From assembly GCA_963678705.1 (NCBI GenBank), contig OY783221.1, positions 9,610,001 through 9,674,000 on the forward strand: a stretch of DNA of 64,000 nucleotides, given 5' to 3'. A program made the translations under genes and the position numbers. Shown here one piece after another: positions 24,289-37,854 of this stretch. The notes beneath the pieces were generated by a model that had not been told where the DNA came from, did no database searches, and saw only the letters and a list, made by a program, of their open reading frames with translations. The number at the start of each line of letters is the position of its first letter. Within the stretch, counting starts at the first letter, position 1. The stretch is from Panorpa germanica (Eukaryota; Arthropoda; Insecta; Mecoptera; Panorpidae).

Positions 24289-27200
24289 TGTGAGTGATTC
24301 AACTTTATACCAATTAATAATTACACAGGTAAAAGTGTGTTAATAATTTCGAGTGAATTTTGGTGATCATACAAAAAATTATTTCATTTATTTGTAAAGA
24401 CAAGTATTATAACATTTTGTATCTAGATGTAGTGAGATACGTTTTGATATACAGTAAAAGTATCTAACTGCTTAACGTATCTGATAGATACATTTCAGCA
24501 CTGCTGAGAACGTTGGGTCTTATTATCGTTGGAAACATTTCAATGATGTTTGCTTAAAAAAGCAACTTGACCTTAGAATACCGATCGAGAAGTGTTGTTT
24601 TAACTTCTCTTTCTTATTTATACGATAAATACAATGCGATCGATGCGGATCAGTGGACGCTTACCTTAAACGTATGTATATACTCCGGTATATGATATAA
24701 ACAGAGAGCAGAACTTCTCAACATTCAAATCAACCCCTAATTCTAACAGTTCGTAATTTAATCCAAGCACATTCAAACCCCCATTCCAAATCTAATATAA
24801 TGGCTAACACACGCCCTCCACCCACTTCCCCCTCCCCATCTTCACCCGCCCATCTATTCTAATGTAGACGACTGTGCTGTGTGTGCTTCACAGTTGTATT
24901 TGTGTTTACGTTCAACTAAATTGCGTATTTGAGGTGTACAGATATTTAGTATGCGAGGAGGCAAACGCTTTAGATAATACGTTGGTCTAAGATTATTTAC
25001 ATCAATTTACATAAGACAGATACAGTACTACATAATCAAATTGTACATGTACATTACAACAATAGATTATGGTAAACAATTGTTTAAATAAAACAAAGAT
25101 CTATTTGATTGTTTAATATTAGAGAAGCAATTAATCTTTCATTGTGTCTACACGTTTTCATTTAAGTGTTAAATTTTGTTTAAAATTAAGAAAAATATTT
25201 GCGTTAGTTCAACCATGAGTAGGTGAAGTTAGCAGTCGATTCTGTATAACTAGAGCTACCTTACTAGTAATACCAAATGATCTTCTCACTGTTGACTTTC
25301 AAATTGTTGTCTATCTATTGAATACTGTTTAAGCTTATATATCTATATGTTCAATTTAGTCTACTTTTATTTAACGTTATCTACGTTAATCTACAATCAG
25401 CCGATACCAGTTTTTAAAGTATATTGTCCACACCGCTACCTAATGTGTTTATAAATAAACACAATTTATACATAATCGTTTAAACAATGTAACAAGCGTA
25501 AATCAATGAATCGAATGAGCTTAACGCCAACGACTGAAATAATTTATTTCAAGAAACTTGCGTATTATTACAAGTAAGTCTACTGCAAGGATAACACGCA
25601 GAATCGGATTCAAAGTATATTTAACTACTGCCATATGGAATTAGACACATTAAGTAATCAAAGAAAATTTAATAACATCTTAAAAGTATATTAGAAAAAG
25701 AAATAGAAGACGTTTGTTAATTCAAAATAAGTTAACATGTGTTCTTTAACCGCAAATTAATTGTCTAAGGTAACAAACTAGTTATAGTTATTTAGAAATA
25801 AGCTATTACCAAATTATTGCTCTTCAACTAACACAATTCAAAATTAATGCATAGAAGAAAATTATAAAGGTTCACGTTCATTCTTGCGGCTCACCAAAAG
25901 CTTATGTTTAGGGATTTAAATAATATATGATAGAAATACCAAAGATTGAAGTACTATTAGGTAGTCTAACCTCTTGCCCTTTACCCTTCCTATCATGATT
26001 CCATACAAAATTCACAAGGATCTCATAGAGATCATCGCAAGATGAGTGAGACAACCTTCCAAAGTTTAATATTACTGACTCGTACAGTCCCACTTTACAC
26101 ACAACACACAACCTCAACCATTACGTCACCAGAAGAAGGTTGATAGCCTAGAAGATGATGCACTTGATGATGTCAAGATGCTAAAACGACGGTTACCGAT
26201 GCTGAGAGAGACGTTTAAGTGATTTTAGTTTTGATTGCAAACATAACATTAGCCGGAGTGTTTAATTAATAAATTAAAATATATTTTCATAAATTATGGA
26301 GTTAAAATATAATAGCATGGAAAAAGGGTCTGTTCGGGAGGATTAGAGTTTAAATTAAATAATACACAGGATGAATAGAAACGATCTTTCATAGAGAGTT
26401 CAAGGGTAAAAGTATTTTAAGCACTTGTTGTGCATCTTTGTCACAATCTGTAACGTATTTTTGGAAACGAAGCATATTGTAGCAAGCGAAAAGTAACTAG
26501 ATACTTTCTTCCAAGGACGATTCCCAGGTAAGTTTAAAGGGAAAAAGTAAGTAACTTAAGTTTTAGTTTAGTAAACTACAGTTATATTTGACTGGAACAA
26601 AAAATACAGCTTGAAAACAAAATTATCAATCAGTGTTTATAAGGCTCAATTCTTGGTCGCGCGACTATGTCTATTCCTTTCTGGTCAAAATTGGCAAAGA
26701 TTCGTTTCCAATGCGATTCCAACCATTTACCCTACACCATAAGAAAACTAACAGTTAAAAAATCGGCCATAAGCGCCTAATCTTTGTAAATTTCCACTCG
26801 GGATAGATGGTAGACATTTTGGTTTTTAGACTTTTCGATTGAAATAAATAAACATATCCTGTATAAGTTGGTTAGTTCTATTGTCGATGACATCAGTAAA
26901 TAAAAGTAGAGATACCTTTTGCCAATGTACCGATTTGAGGACTTAGGAGCGTTAATGTCGTCTAACTTTTCAAGGCAATATTAGATGAAAGATGAAAATG
27001 AAACTTATTAATTATATGACAGGTGAAATCGCCGAATTACCGCACTGGAATTAATTTTGGAAGTATTGAAAATTGCAGGTCAAAATGAGTTTTGTTATCT
27101 CTATCTGTTCACAGGAGAAACAATAACATAAAAAAGGTGTTTTATAGTTTTATAAGTAGTTTTAGAAATAAAATAACTAGACTTGAAATCACTACAACAA

Positions 27201-30200
27201 ATAAATATCACTTTCTGAACAATACCACTACAATACTCTAGACTTAATTAAACTCTACATTGGTAAACACACTAATACATCAAAATACAGACACACACAC
27301 AATATAGTATATCTATTTTATAACAGAATAACATGTAATAACGTAATGTAAAAGCTCCTATCACAATATTTACTTCAACAAGGTTAAACCACTTTCAAAA
27401 CAATTTTCAACCCGCCGGCACGCTGGTATGCCACGTCGGCCCATCAAGCCAAACCACTCTAATCACAATAGTATAAAGTGATAAGGGTAACGTCAATCTA
27501 AACTGAAGCATCTCTGGATTTAATTTTACATATTCGTTGAGTAATTTCTTGCCAGTTTTTGAAAAGCTTCATAATAATAAATATCATATTCGGAATATTA
27601 TTTAATATTACGATGTTTGAGTAGATGGAATAACGAAGAAAATTTATTACCCTACTTGCTTCTTTATCCAATGCGATGCGTCTGAAAACTTTACTTATTA
27701 TTTGACATAAAATATATAGGTGAAGTTAGCAGTTGATAACCAGCACTCTTAATACTAAACGGATTAAAATTGTTGGAAAACTATTGATTATTTTTTTAAG
27801 TTTGTACATCTTAAATTATTGTGCTTAGTTAAGCTGAGGTTTAAAATAACATGTAAGCGATATTGTATTAGAGTAACTATACAACAAGTAAATACAGAGC
27901 TTTATTTGTAAGCCCCAAAGTGATAATTCCAGTGTAAATTGCACAAACACAAACATTGAGAACCACCAACAATTGTTAGAGGTTTTGTGTTGATTCTACT
28001 AGTGTATCAAGACTTAGTGGTGTTTTAGGAAAGCAAATATCTCCCTAGAAACTACTCATATCTTAGAATAGTTTGTCTCGCGATTACAGTTCGCACCTAT
28101 GGACTGTTTAGACATTTGGGTAGTTCATTGATATGATAATACGTATATGAAGTTAGCAGTCGATTTAGCAGCAACTGGGATATAGTCTTAGTTGCTAAAA
28201 TACTAACTGGTCCTACGTAATATCAAAAGATAACATTGGACAAGAACATATTTTTGGTGCCGGAAAAGTAAAAATTGCCAGCAGCAGGGATAAAGATGAA
28301 GGGTAGGTTGCCAAAATTGACCTTTATCTATCAGAATTCTTTGTCGTTGAATCTTTCAATCAAGACATTTCTGACAATTAGAGGACAATTTCAATCAACC
28401 TAGTGCTGATCTTTAGTCCTGCTATCTCAAGAATATAAAAAGAACAAGGAAAAGCTGTCCAAAGAGGAAATTGACCATTGGTGACAAATTAATAGACCAA
28501 ATCAAATAGCTGTTTTGGTTTCTGTAAGTAGAAGCAGTTCAAAAAGCAGTGTGTTCGCTAGTGTAACCATCCGTACAACTAAATATCAATCAGAAGACAA
28601 GTATTCTTGAGAGAAACTATAAATTCTAAATATCCAAGTTTGGAATAGATGTTGGTGACTGTTAAGTAGGATTCTGTTTTACCTACAACTACTAATATTG
28701 CTTGTAGTGTGTTGTATTAGTAGTATACTCGACGACTCTAAGCAACTTGACATTGTAAGCTTTATAACTTGTCATTAGCATGCTTTACTTTAGTTGTTTT
28801 CTTGTATTTGGATATTATATATGACAAAGTACACATGTATGTGTCTCTTCTAAACAACTTATAAGTGTGTGTATATGTGAAAGTGTATATAATGTAAACT
28901 ATTTTAGTCTTCATTTAACAAATAAGCTTAAAATTTGTAAGTTATAAACATATCAAATAGTAACAGTTCAGTATTTTATTTATCTAATTTCAATTTCCGA
29001 TACTACGGTATATATATCACATACATACGAATTTTTAATGTTAGTACATATATTATGTCACCCGGAATTGTAGAAACCAACATCAAATAAATAAGGACAT
29101 AACAAAATGAGACACAAGTCTGCCATTTACAAGATCAATGTCAAATAACAAATAATCCTAACACCCTCCGTGACATAAAGCTTTAAGTTATGTATATGAT
29201 ATTCAGCAGAAATATATAAATTTGTTATATGAAGAAATGATTTAGTAAGTGAATATATGGTGAAACGAGAGAATAGTAGTGAAACAAATGTTTATATTAT
29301 GTTTATACCGAGTGAACAACTACGGTACCAATTTTCAAGTCGTACAGTGAACATCACACTAACTAGTAATGTAAAAAACTTATGAAATTTTGTGATAAGA
29401 AGAAGAGGTTTTCGTCACATTACTAGCGAGCGAAACTTAAGTCAAAAACAACAAAGCAAAAGATATACTATAAAGGATATTCATCTAATCTCAATCGCCC
29501 TTTATAAATAAAAAAAGGAATTAAGAAGTTATAGCTCAAGTATTATGTAGCAATCCTATGGAAGAAGGCGTCGAAATAACGCTGGGCGCATACTTATGGC
29601 AAGACTCTTCATAAAGCAGTTATTATGTTTTTATTTGATCAATATAAAATGTTTTGTCTCAAATGCAGTGTGCACCTGGATTAAGGATCTTTAAAGCTCG
29701 TGTAACCATGAAATATATATATAAATATGGAGAACACTCGCTTCAAAGTCAAGTAGCAAGTAAATTGTTAAATTTTCAATACAACTAATTGCGTCTTTAT
29801 TTTTCAAAAAAATATTGTCCTTATTTTAGTAATCGATCTATTAGAAAATTACTGATGTCTTGCAAATGTGTGAGTAGTTTTTTGTTGAAAATGATGGATA
29901 TACTGTGTGGTAGGCAGATCAAAGTGCATAGGCATCAAAGGGCATGATGTAGACAGATCAAAATGAAGTACGAAACGAAGACAATATTGTTTGAATAGAA
30001 AACGCAGTTCAACTATGCAATCTTTAATATACATTTCTTCTAAGATGAGCTTCTGCATATATGAAACTATTTTCTTCTTATCCAAACACAAACGTAATAT
30101 GAGCGTATACCTCATAATATATAAACTTAACATTTATAGTTTAACTTTAAAGACTTATAATATCATGTTTATTTAAAATGAGGGAGCTGCGGGCTGTATG

Positions 30201-30623
30201 TTCAACTGAAATGACAGACAACCAACAGACAGATATTGCCTTAAACCCGCCTGTATATATATAACTACGTTCACCCTACCTACTAACCACCCTGTATAAG
30301 TATATTTCTCTTGTATATTGTAGATGACAGTTGGATTTCGGTAGAAATAATTAAATTTATGTTCAAATACTAAAACAATGTAAATGTATTTATATTAAAT
30401 ATCAAATTCTCCATCTTAGCGAAGTGAAGGGGATGGAACAAGGGTACTATAACTTCTATGGAATTGGTTTTGTTATGTCGATGTAATAATAATAATGAGT
30501 TAGTTTTAATAATGAAGTAGATACTTCTAGAACTACAGTCTGTGGAGTCAAGTAACTAACTTCTATAGAGTGGGCCATCTGTAAATTTTTTTTTGTTTTG
30601 GTTGCTCTATTTTTATAGAAAGA
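24289..30623. other. Long non-coding stretch with three copies of a short motif
   Basis: No gene recognised over 6.3 kb. The 17-mer TGAAGTTAGCAGTCGAT occurs at about 25224 and 28148 and with one change (TTGAT) at 27721. A weaker match is at 50783. A C-rich patch lies at about 24800-24855. GATTCCCAGGTAAGTTTA at about 26520 contains a perfect plus-strand donor but no pyrimidine tract. Small frames (25.9, 29.85 and 30.0 kb) lack motifs. Confidence 0.4.
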
Positions 30624-30914
30624 CTAGCTGTCCCGGCCACGCGTTGCTGTGCCTAACGTAGCGCCATCTATTGAATATTTACTCAATCTAGTCAACAGAT
30701 GTCGCCATCATCGTCGCCCGATGTCATATGTCATATACAGATAATTAATAGACAAATAATTAGCAATAAGATAAATAAATTGAGATGTAAGCTATCCTAT
30801 CTTTCAAGTTGGATCAAACTGGACACGGTGTACAAATTTGATTAAAATCGGTTAAGTAGTTTAGGAGTCCATCGCGGAGAGATGAACGTGACACGTAATT
30901 TATATATATTAAGA
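30624..30914 (-). mobile_element. Non-autonomous Helitron, 291 bp
   Basis: On the minus strand the element starts TCTTAATATATATAAATTAC and ends CCGGGACAGCTAG. This fits the Helitron rule of a 5' TC and a 3' CTRR end, with a GC-rich stretch (CAACGCGTGGCCGGG) just inside the 3' end where Helitrons carry a hairpin. The plus-strand bases outside are A at 30623 and T at 30915, so it sits between A and T as Helitrons do, without target duplication. From memory, near-identical termini and the internal phrase CCTAAACTACTTAACCGATT are widespread in insects. There is no Rep/helicase coding. Confidence 0.8.
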
Positions 30915-30931
30915 TGATAAACATAACCATA

Positions 30932-31393
30932 AAGCTTCATTCCCACTCACTGTTTTGATATTTAATTTACGTTTTTATTTAAAATTTTAATCTAGATTTC
31001 AGGTTTTCAGAATAAGCATTGCTTGTCACATTCGTGTTTTAATTTGAGTTTAGTTAATTTAGTTGATACACAGGCGTCGTTAGTAATATAAATTTTGACA
31101 GTTCAACAGTTGGACAAAATTGAATGTGGAATAATTTAAATTGCTGTTTCTTAAAACAATTATTAATAGAAATTGTTTTTACTTCTTTGTTTTTGACAAA
31201 GTAACAATGAATTTCTTTTAAAAATAAATCCTACAGCTCGTCACATTTTGTGGTTTTAACATAGTTTCTTTTAAATTTAGAAATGTTGGACCTTCTACAT
31301 TAATTAATTCTAAATTATAAATGGTGCAGATACAATTTAAATTAAATTCAAAGTTAATAACAATAATAAAAACAGTGAGTGGGAATGGTACTT
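30932..31393. mobile_element. MITE family A, copy 1 (about 462 bp)
   Basis: The 5' end is AAGCTTCATTCCCACTCACTG and the 3' end CAGTGAGTGGGAATGGTACTT, forming 21-bp inverted repeats with two mismatches. Much of the interior matches the copy at 47429-47941 (for example ATATAAATTTTGACAGTTCA and TTTAGTTAATTTAGTTG). TA precedes the left end and AA follows the right end. The other copy is flanked by TA on both sides, pointing to a TA-targeting (Tc1/mariner-like) element. It lies only 17 bp from the Helitron. Confidence 0.75.
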
Positions 31394-31565
31394 AATTATC
31401 TATCTAATAAAGACTAAACAACGATTTCTAAAAAGTACACAGATGGTTTCGACACGTATTCGTCCTGTCATTATTATAAAATCGAAATAAAATTATTAAA
31501 GAAGTTATTTCTACATTCCTTCTTATTAATATAACAAATATTTGAGTTTATATATTATTGCTTAC

Positions 31566-31607
31566 CAGCTATAGCGTGCGTAAAGTAACTAGAGTTGTTC
31601 AACATAC
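31566..31607 (-). other. Possible 42-nt microexon or recursive-splicing exon
   Basis: The interval lies between the strong TTTCAG acceptor (31608-31610) and a GTAAG donor at 31561-31565 on the minus strand. Its length is 14 codons. One of the three frames is open and would encode MLNNSSYFTHAIA with split flanking codons. The other two contain stops. A 42-nt in-frame exon bounded by good splice sites is a plausible alternatively used microexon. The alternative is a decoy exon serving the recursive site. I do not recognise the peptide. Confidence 0.35.
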
Positions 31608-31640
31608 CTGAAACAAACAAAAAAAACAATAAATTAAAAT
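31602..31640 (-). promoter_or_regulatory. Candidate recursive (ratchet) splice site 2
   Basis: On the minus strand, TTATTGTTTTTTTTGTTTG leads into TTTCAG (CAG at 31608-31610), which abuts GTATGT (31602-31607). The pyrimidine tract is long and almost pure T, and GTATGT is an acceptable insect donor. A branch point is less clear here (TTTTAAT about 30 nt upstream). It lies about 27.6 kb downstream of site 1 and 30.8 kb upstream of site 3, all on the same strand. Confidence 0.5.
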
Positions 31641-32599
31641 CTTAAAATAGTTTAAAATATTAAAAATAAACCACAATAAAAATAAAGTTATGTTTCAGCT
31701 CCCGGTGACATTACAAAGTTTATTTTTATTCGATTTTTAATATGCAAAAGATTTCATTTGTATTTTATTATAAAATATTATTTTTTATTATTTAAGACAG
31801 TGTTTCTCATACTTATTGAATAGTGGGTCACAAGATACAACATCTTTAGTATAAACCAAAAGCATCCACGAACCACAGTTTGAACACCAATGATTTAAGA
31901 CAATAATAAAATATAACAGGGTATTCATAAATAAAATATTAAATCGTATTCATAAAATATATAAATAGAAAAATAAAAATTTAAAAAGGGTTCAAATTTA
32001 TTTAGTTTAAATGACATTTAATTTATTTTTAAAGGCTATTCGAATGATATTAACACAAATCATCGATGGTAATTGGTTAATAATATATGGCCTGGAACAT
32101 CGTGAGGATAAAGCGAAGGTTGCTTAACTTACTCTACGCACGCGAGTGCTGCAAAATCTGCATAACGTAAGTGACATATTTATGAGATTGGTAACATTCT
32201 CTGAATTAAGACTCTATTCAATCTAAAGGTATGAAACGAGTTAACTTTAAATGTTAGTTAAAGAAATAACTTGAAAAATATATTTAAAATAATATTAAAA
32301 AATGCCACAACATCAATGTAAAGTTCTCTATGTCTAGGTTCGATTTTTCAGACAACATTTTTAATTATTCTTTAGTATAAAACCAGCTAAATATCACTAA
32401 TAACACAAGAAATATTTGCCGCAAACATCTTCTTCATTATTGAGTCGATAGCGTCTGGCCTTCTCAAGAAGAATCTTCAAAAGAATCCTTGTTTTTCCTT
32501 TCAACTTTACAATCTCCTTTACGTTCGATAATCTTGCTGCAGTCTAAATTGACAATTAAAAACTATTTACAATTAAAAACTATTTTCCTCTCGTTTACT
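31641..32599. other. AT-rich non-coding stretch
   Basis: No gene or element recognised. The interval is intronic if the ratchet-site interpretation is right. Confidence 0.45.
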
Positions 32600-32816
32600 C
32601 TTTTTCTCTTTCTCCTTACTTTCTTCATCCATACTCTTCCTTTCTCTTTCTTTGCAATATCTTCTCTACGCATAATCCAATATCCACATTTTCCTCGTAC
32701 TCTTTTCTCCAATACCTGCATCCTCTTTCTTCGTTTTCTAGTCTAGTTTCTATATTTCTTCTTTCCTGCTGTTGCACTTCTTCAAACCGTTCTTTTGTAC
32801 AACGAAATTTTTCCAT
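32600..32816 (-). pseudogene. LINE C-terminal relic (Arg/Glu-rich)
   Basis: The minus frame runs 63 codons from 32816 and contains FEEVQQQERRNIETRLENEE, then RGCRYWRKEYEENVDIGLC. The pattern R-L-x-N-E-x-R-x-x-RYW-x-x-E followed by a Cys is, from memory, like the C-terminal segment of R1-type or related insect non-LTR elements. The Cys motif is only partly kept and the frame ends soon after. The complementary plus frame at 32489-32746 is a shadow. Confidence 0.45.
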
Positions 32817-33644
32817 TTTTAGGGTGGCATGGTTTTTCTAAATAGCCAACCCATCTGAAATTGAGTCTACCTCTTACTCGAGTGTTCTTGTCTTAACCAA
32901 AAATATTTAGGAGTTGTACATCAGCAAAAACCTATGATTTAACATACCTTAGCCAAAGAAGTCTTAATGTTTTAGATTACATGATTTTTGAGACTAATTC
33001 TTTGAAGTGGAGCATTGCAATATCTTGTTGGTGGAATCCTCATCTTACCACCTTGCTCAGGAGAACATTAGGTTTATTTTAACTGGTTAAGCTTCTTCGT
33101 CAGTTTGGAAGAAATAACTATTAAATTTCTTTTGAAAGGAATCCACAATATAAATAGTAAGTGTTTAAGGAAGAAGTAAGTACTCTTTCATAAATTCCTC
33201 AAATTCTCTGTCACTGAAGATTATCTTCCTCTAAAATTACCATTCATTTTTGTTTAACAAGTGGTAAACGACACCTAAATAATTTCTAAAATTGCTCAAC
33301 TGTTAACAACAAGAATTATATCACCTCTATCGAAAAACCTTATACCTATAAATTCTGATACAACATAAAATTTTCCAAAAACATAATTGATGACTATACT
33401 GCTCACATAGCAATAAAAGAAAGAAAGAAAGATCAATGTATAGTAAACAAATTTGAATAAAAATGAAATACGACCACTATAAAATATAAAAATGCTCAGT
33501 AGCCTGTAAAAAAATAACTTTATGATGGTATGGTATGTTTTATACAATATTCAAATAAACTTTGTCACACAGCACTATAAATCGAATACACCTACATCGA
33601 ACACACACACATAAACAAGTACACGAGCACCCGAAGTCATCGTT
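32817..33644. other. AT-rich non-coding stretch
   Basis: No gene or repeat recognised. The minus frames between 33296 and 33836 are hydrophobic chance frames over AT-rich and CA-rich DNA. Confidence 0.4.
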
Positions 33645-33664
33645 ACCGGTACACATGTACCGGT
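33645..33664. repeat. 20-bp near-perfect palindrome
   Basis: ACCGGTACA and its exact complement TGTACCGGT are separated by two bases. It is GC-richer than its surroundings and followed by a related TACCTTGGTAC. It could be a protein-binding site or just a cruciform-prone repeat. Confidence 0.7.
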
Positions 33665-34851
33665 GTTCGAGTACCTTGGTACACAACACGACACTCTGCA
33701 AAGAAATAACCATGAAATCTGCAATCAACTTCTCACGTAGAATATAGACTGCATGTTTATAGGTCTTGGCTGCTATATTCCAAATACAATAAGTGTATGT
33801 ATGTATGTGAGTGTATAAATATATAACAGATTGCAAAATACAAAAAAAAACTTAAGCCAAATTGTAAAATGACTCAAATGTAGGTTCTACTACACTGAAA
33901 TATAAGCAAATGCAAAAAAAAAAATAACCAAAAAAATGATGCCTGTATTAATTTAGGTAGAAAATGTAACGCAATGTGACATTTGTAGTAAGCTAGCTTG
34001 GAGTTAGCTTGTGCCAATATAGCGAGTGTAATACTTCCACCACAAGACAATTTTATTTTAAAACAGTTCTGTTTTTCGAAAACAGGCTGTTCACAACTGT
34101 TTCTCTGAGTGTCTCATAAAAATTATAAACATGAAAAACAACAACTGACAAGCGCAAATGTTCACAAAAAACAAAACTGCGTGTTCCAACCAAGCAGACT
34201 AAAAAACAAAAACAAATGTGTCTTTCTTTGATCTTACCGACTCCAGATGGGAATGTGTTTTGTTTACTAAAACAGTAACAAAAGAGAAAAATGTTTTAAG
34301 AACTGTCTTGGTGTAAACATTGGTGTTTTTGTTCAGAAAAACTAGTTTTTGTTCCTGTTTTATTGAACTGTCTCTCTGGTGTGAAACCGACATAAGACTA
34401 AAATTAAGGGACCGTATTTCAAAGAAACATAAGCTTAGTAATTCGTGATTGAACAAGATATGATTTTTACGCGACTACAGAAAAGATAAGGACCTTAGCA
34501 AACTTTTTCCTTTTTTATTAATAAATTTGAAATTATTATGATTTTTTAATATATCAAAAAAAAAACAAGAATTACTGGATATGAAGTAAGGCAAGGTCCT
34601 GTTCCAGTGTACTCTTTTTTTGTGTGCGAATTTTTTTTAGTTGTGTCACTATGCTAATCAGCATGCAAGTATTGTGTACCCTTAAATTTAGTATCAGGAA
34701 TGTTGATATAAACACATAGACATATATAAAATAGAAAACAAAAATAAAAAAACGACCTGAATGCCTGAATCCATATACATTGTCATCACGATGCATACCA
34801 GTGCATTTTTGTTTATTTCTCGTATTTGTGTAACTGTTTTACGAGGCTATA

Positions 34852-34891
34852 CGTTGAAACGTTGAAACACTGAAATGCTGAAATGCTGAAA
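34852..34891 (+). repeat. Five tandem 8-bp units
   Basis: The unit NNNTGAAA is repeated five times (CGTTGAAA twice, CACTGAAA once, TGCTGAAA twice). This is a small minisatellite with a period of 8. Confidence 0.8.
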
Positions 34892-35262
34892 CCCTTACGT
34901 AGAATATTTTACTTTACTTCTCTGTAGAAAGATATTCCCCTGAGATTTTTGTAAATCCTTATGTTTGGATGAGAACTAACATTTTGTTTTTTTTTGGTTT
35001 TTTTTTTATATAAAATGGAAATTATTCTTGTTTATTTCTTAAAGAAATAAATAAGATTTAAAACAATGTATTTTATATTGTTCTATTGTATTGTTGGACT
35101 TTACATGCGCTTGTACTACATGCACATTACATTCTTCAAGAACAATTGAGTAAAATTCAATTATTTTCAATGATTTTAATTTTAATTGTATTTGTTTTTT
35201 CTGATTATTGTACTGACAAATATTTGCTACTATTTTAATATTGTTTCCTTTTCTGGATTATT

Positions 35263-35300
35263 AAGTATCATTCCCACTTACTATTTTTATTTAGATTTCT
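35263..35300 (+). repeat. Isolated terminus resembling MITE family A
   Basis: AAGTATCATTCCCACTTACT matches the 21-bp terminal repeat of the elements at 30.9 and 47.4 kb. The interior that follows does not obviously match and no partner terminus was found. It may be a relic or a related subfamily. A weaker match is at about 62663 (GATCATTTTCACTTACTGTT). Confidence 0.5.
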
Positions 35301-37854
35301 TAGTTGCAAAAATAGTATAGCATATAACAATATGCTTAGTATTTTCAGTATATGTTTTAGTTTTAATTTTAGTTTTGGCAGGATTAATTAGGATTTACTA
35401 ATTATAAGTCATACGTTGTTTATAATATTTGAACAATATTGTTTATTAACAAATATAGTAACTGTATATAATTCAAAGCTAGATGTAACTCTATTAACTG
35501 TTATCCATTGAATCTCTTGGAAATGCCTTTAACCAGACAGAAAATGTCGTACCCTCTCCAAATTATAAGGTGTCAGGTTACATCTCTCCTCGAACCCTCT
35601 AGTTCCAAGGAATACATAGCCATACCAGGTATGTAGAAATTGTTTATGTTAAGAAAAGAATAAGGCAGGTTTAGAATTGTACTAGGCTTATACTGGTAGT
35701 CTTAGAACGATATACCGCTTACAATTTTATAAGAATGCTTACTTCAAATTTTCTATAACATAAATATTATAAAACACTATAACCTTGTGAAAAATAAAAA
35801 ATTTATAATATTAAATATAATTTTTTAATTTTATGACCGTGAATGCCTTGATCCTATTCTGCACATTGTTATTATAAATTAAAATTAGAAAACCATAACG
35901 CTATTAATAATTATTGATCAATTTTTGAAGAGGACCTATCCAGTTGTCTTATGAATATAACTTTTACTACTAGCAAAAGTTTGTATATGTATAAATAAAA
36001 AGTTTGTTTCTCAAACCCTTATGTGTTTTCACCCTTTCTAATAAAAATTCATTTGCGATGCAATCAGTTGCATAATATAATTACAATTTTTTCTTTCATT
36101 CAATTACATTTAACATATTAGCTTTTAGGAAATGTGGAAAAAATTTCATTATTCTCTGGATGGTACTTTAAATTATGATTTGCAATTCAATTTAATGAAA
36201 TGAAATATTTCTATCCCTTCTGTAAAAGTTACAACCCCTTTGACTCATATGAAATAATTAAGGGCGTGTTTTTTAACTTTTTATGTGTATTGTTATCGAA
36301 TAGGTGCATGTGTTTAATGAAAGTTTAACGGAAACATATATATGTGGGACTTAATTTTAGTATAAATATTTAAATACAAATTTAAATTTAGTTACACGTT
36401 AAGAATGAGAATATTGTATTATGTAGCTTTTAAGTATTTTTACTGATAGCATAATTTATACACCGTAGCATGGAGCGTGAAGCATGGCACACCCGTGTGG
36501 ACCATAATTTTAAAATGCATTATTATTAGTTTTACGTTTAATTTTAAAATAACTTGTAATTAAAATATTGTTAAAACGCAATTCGATTTTATTTTTTTGT
36601 AGAAGAATTAATTTACTATATAAGTTTATTACAATTAAGAACTTGTGTTGAACTTTTATATTATCATTTTTGTTATTTTATTTTATATTGAATACTCTTA
36701 AATTCTAGTTCAGTGTTATACCATTAGCTAGAACCTATATCCCTACGTACGTAAATATAATAATAAATAAACGTAAAAAGAGAAATACATATAAGTATAA
36801 TTCTAAAACTTTCTAAAATTACATTGAACGTTGTAAAACGTAAACTTTTCGCCATTACACCCTTTCTTATATTACAAAATATATTGAACAAGTCATATTA
36901 TATATTATTTTACCTTTGTGTCCCATGCATAACAAAATGTCAAATGAGTCAGAATTTTTATTGCTGATACATTTATATTATTGCAGTTTCCCACATTTGA
37001 ATTTCATGCCACTAAGGGTAAGCATTGTCAATTTATTCCTTAGAATGTCACAATAGCGGAATAAACAAGCTAAAATAAGTATCCTAGTGCATACAAAAGT
37101 CTGATCCTTTCTGCGTTAAGGATCGTATATCCCTAAACTAAAATCTAGTCTACATATACATATATTGTATACACACATACAACGGTTAACTTATACTTGC
37201 CTGTCCTCTATCATCATATACATTACATTACACATACACTTACATATTGTACATAGTACCGTATGTAATGTATAGTGAAGAAATAGTTTCAGAATCTCGT
37301 AAAAACACTGGAGACCAATTCCAGCTTTATGTCCCGTATAGAAGAACATAGTCAAATGCAAAACTTGTACAAGTAGTACATTTTATATGTTTTATATAAA
37401 GAGAAGAAAACTTGTGTTTTTTTAAACATATCTTTTATATAAAGAATTTTATAAAAGTTTGAAATAGTCAATCGAAACTACAATTTAAAAAAGTTGCTAA
37501 CCAAAGCAAAAAAATAACCATAGGAAAAAAATGTATACGGAGAAAGGTTGTATACCTATGATAGCCGTTTTTTCAATTCATAGATAAACTAAACAAAAAT
37601 AAGGGCTTCTTTTGTGCCGATTTGTAATATAAAGCAAAGTTAACCAACGTAAAATGTATTGAGGATTTTTTACATATTAATTTTATTATGTGTAAATTTG
37701 AAGTCGATTGGTGTACAAAGAAACAAATTGTATATGTATAATATTATCATCTTTTTTGGAATATTAATACAGAGCAGATATTCTTCTAATGCAAAGTGAG
37801 GTCACTTTTCCTAGTATATGTATATATGCTTCAATTTCTTTTAATTTTTTTTTT
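35301..37854. other. AT-rich non-coding stretch
   Basis: No gene recognised. Near 37678-37735, TATTAATTTTATTATGTGTA followed by AATTTGAAGTCGATTGG resembles the start of the repeat at 37.86 kb, so a diverged partial copy of that unit lies just upstream of it. Confidence 0.4.
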
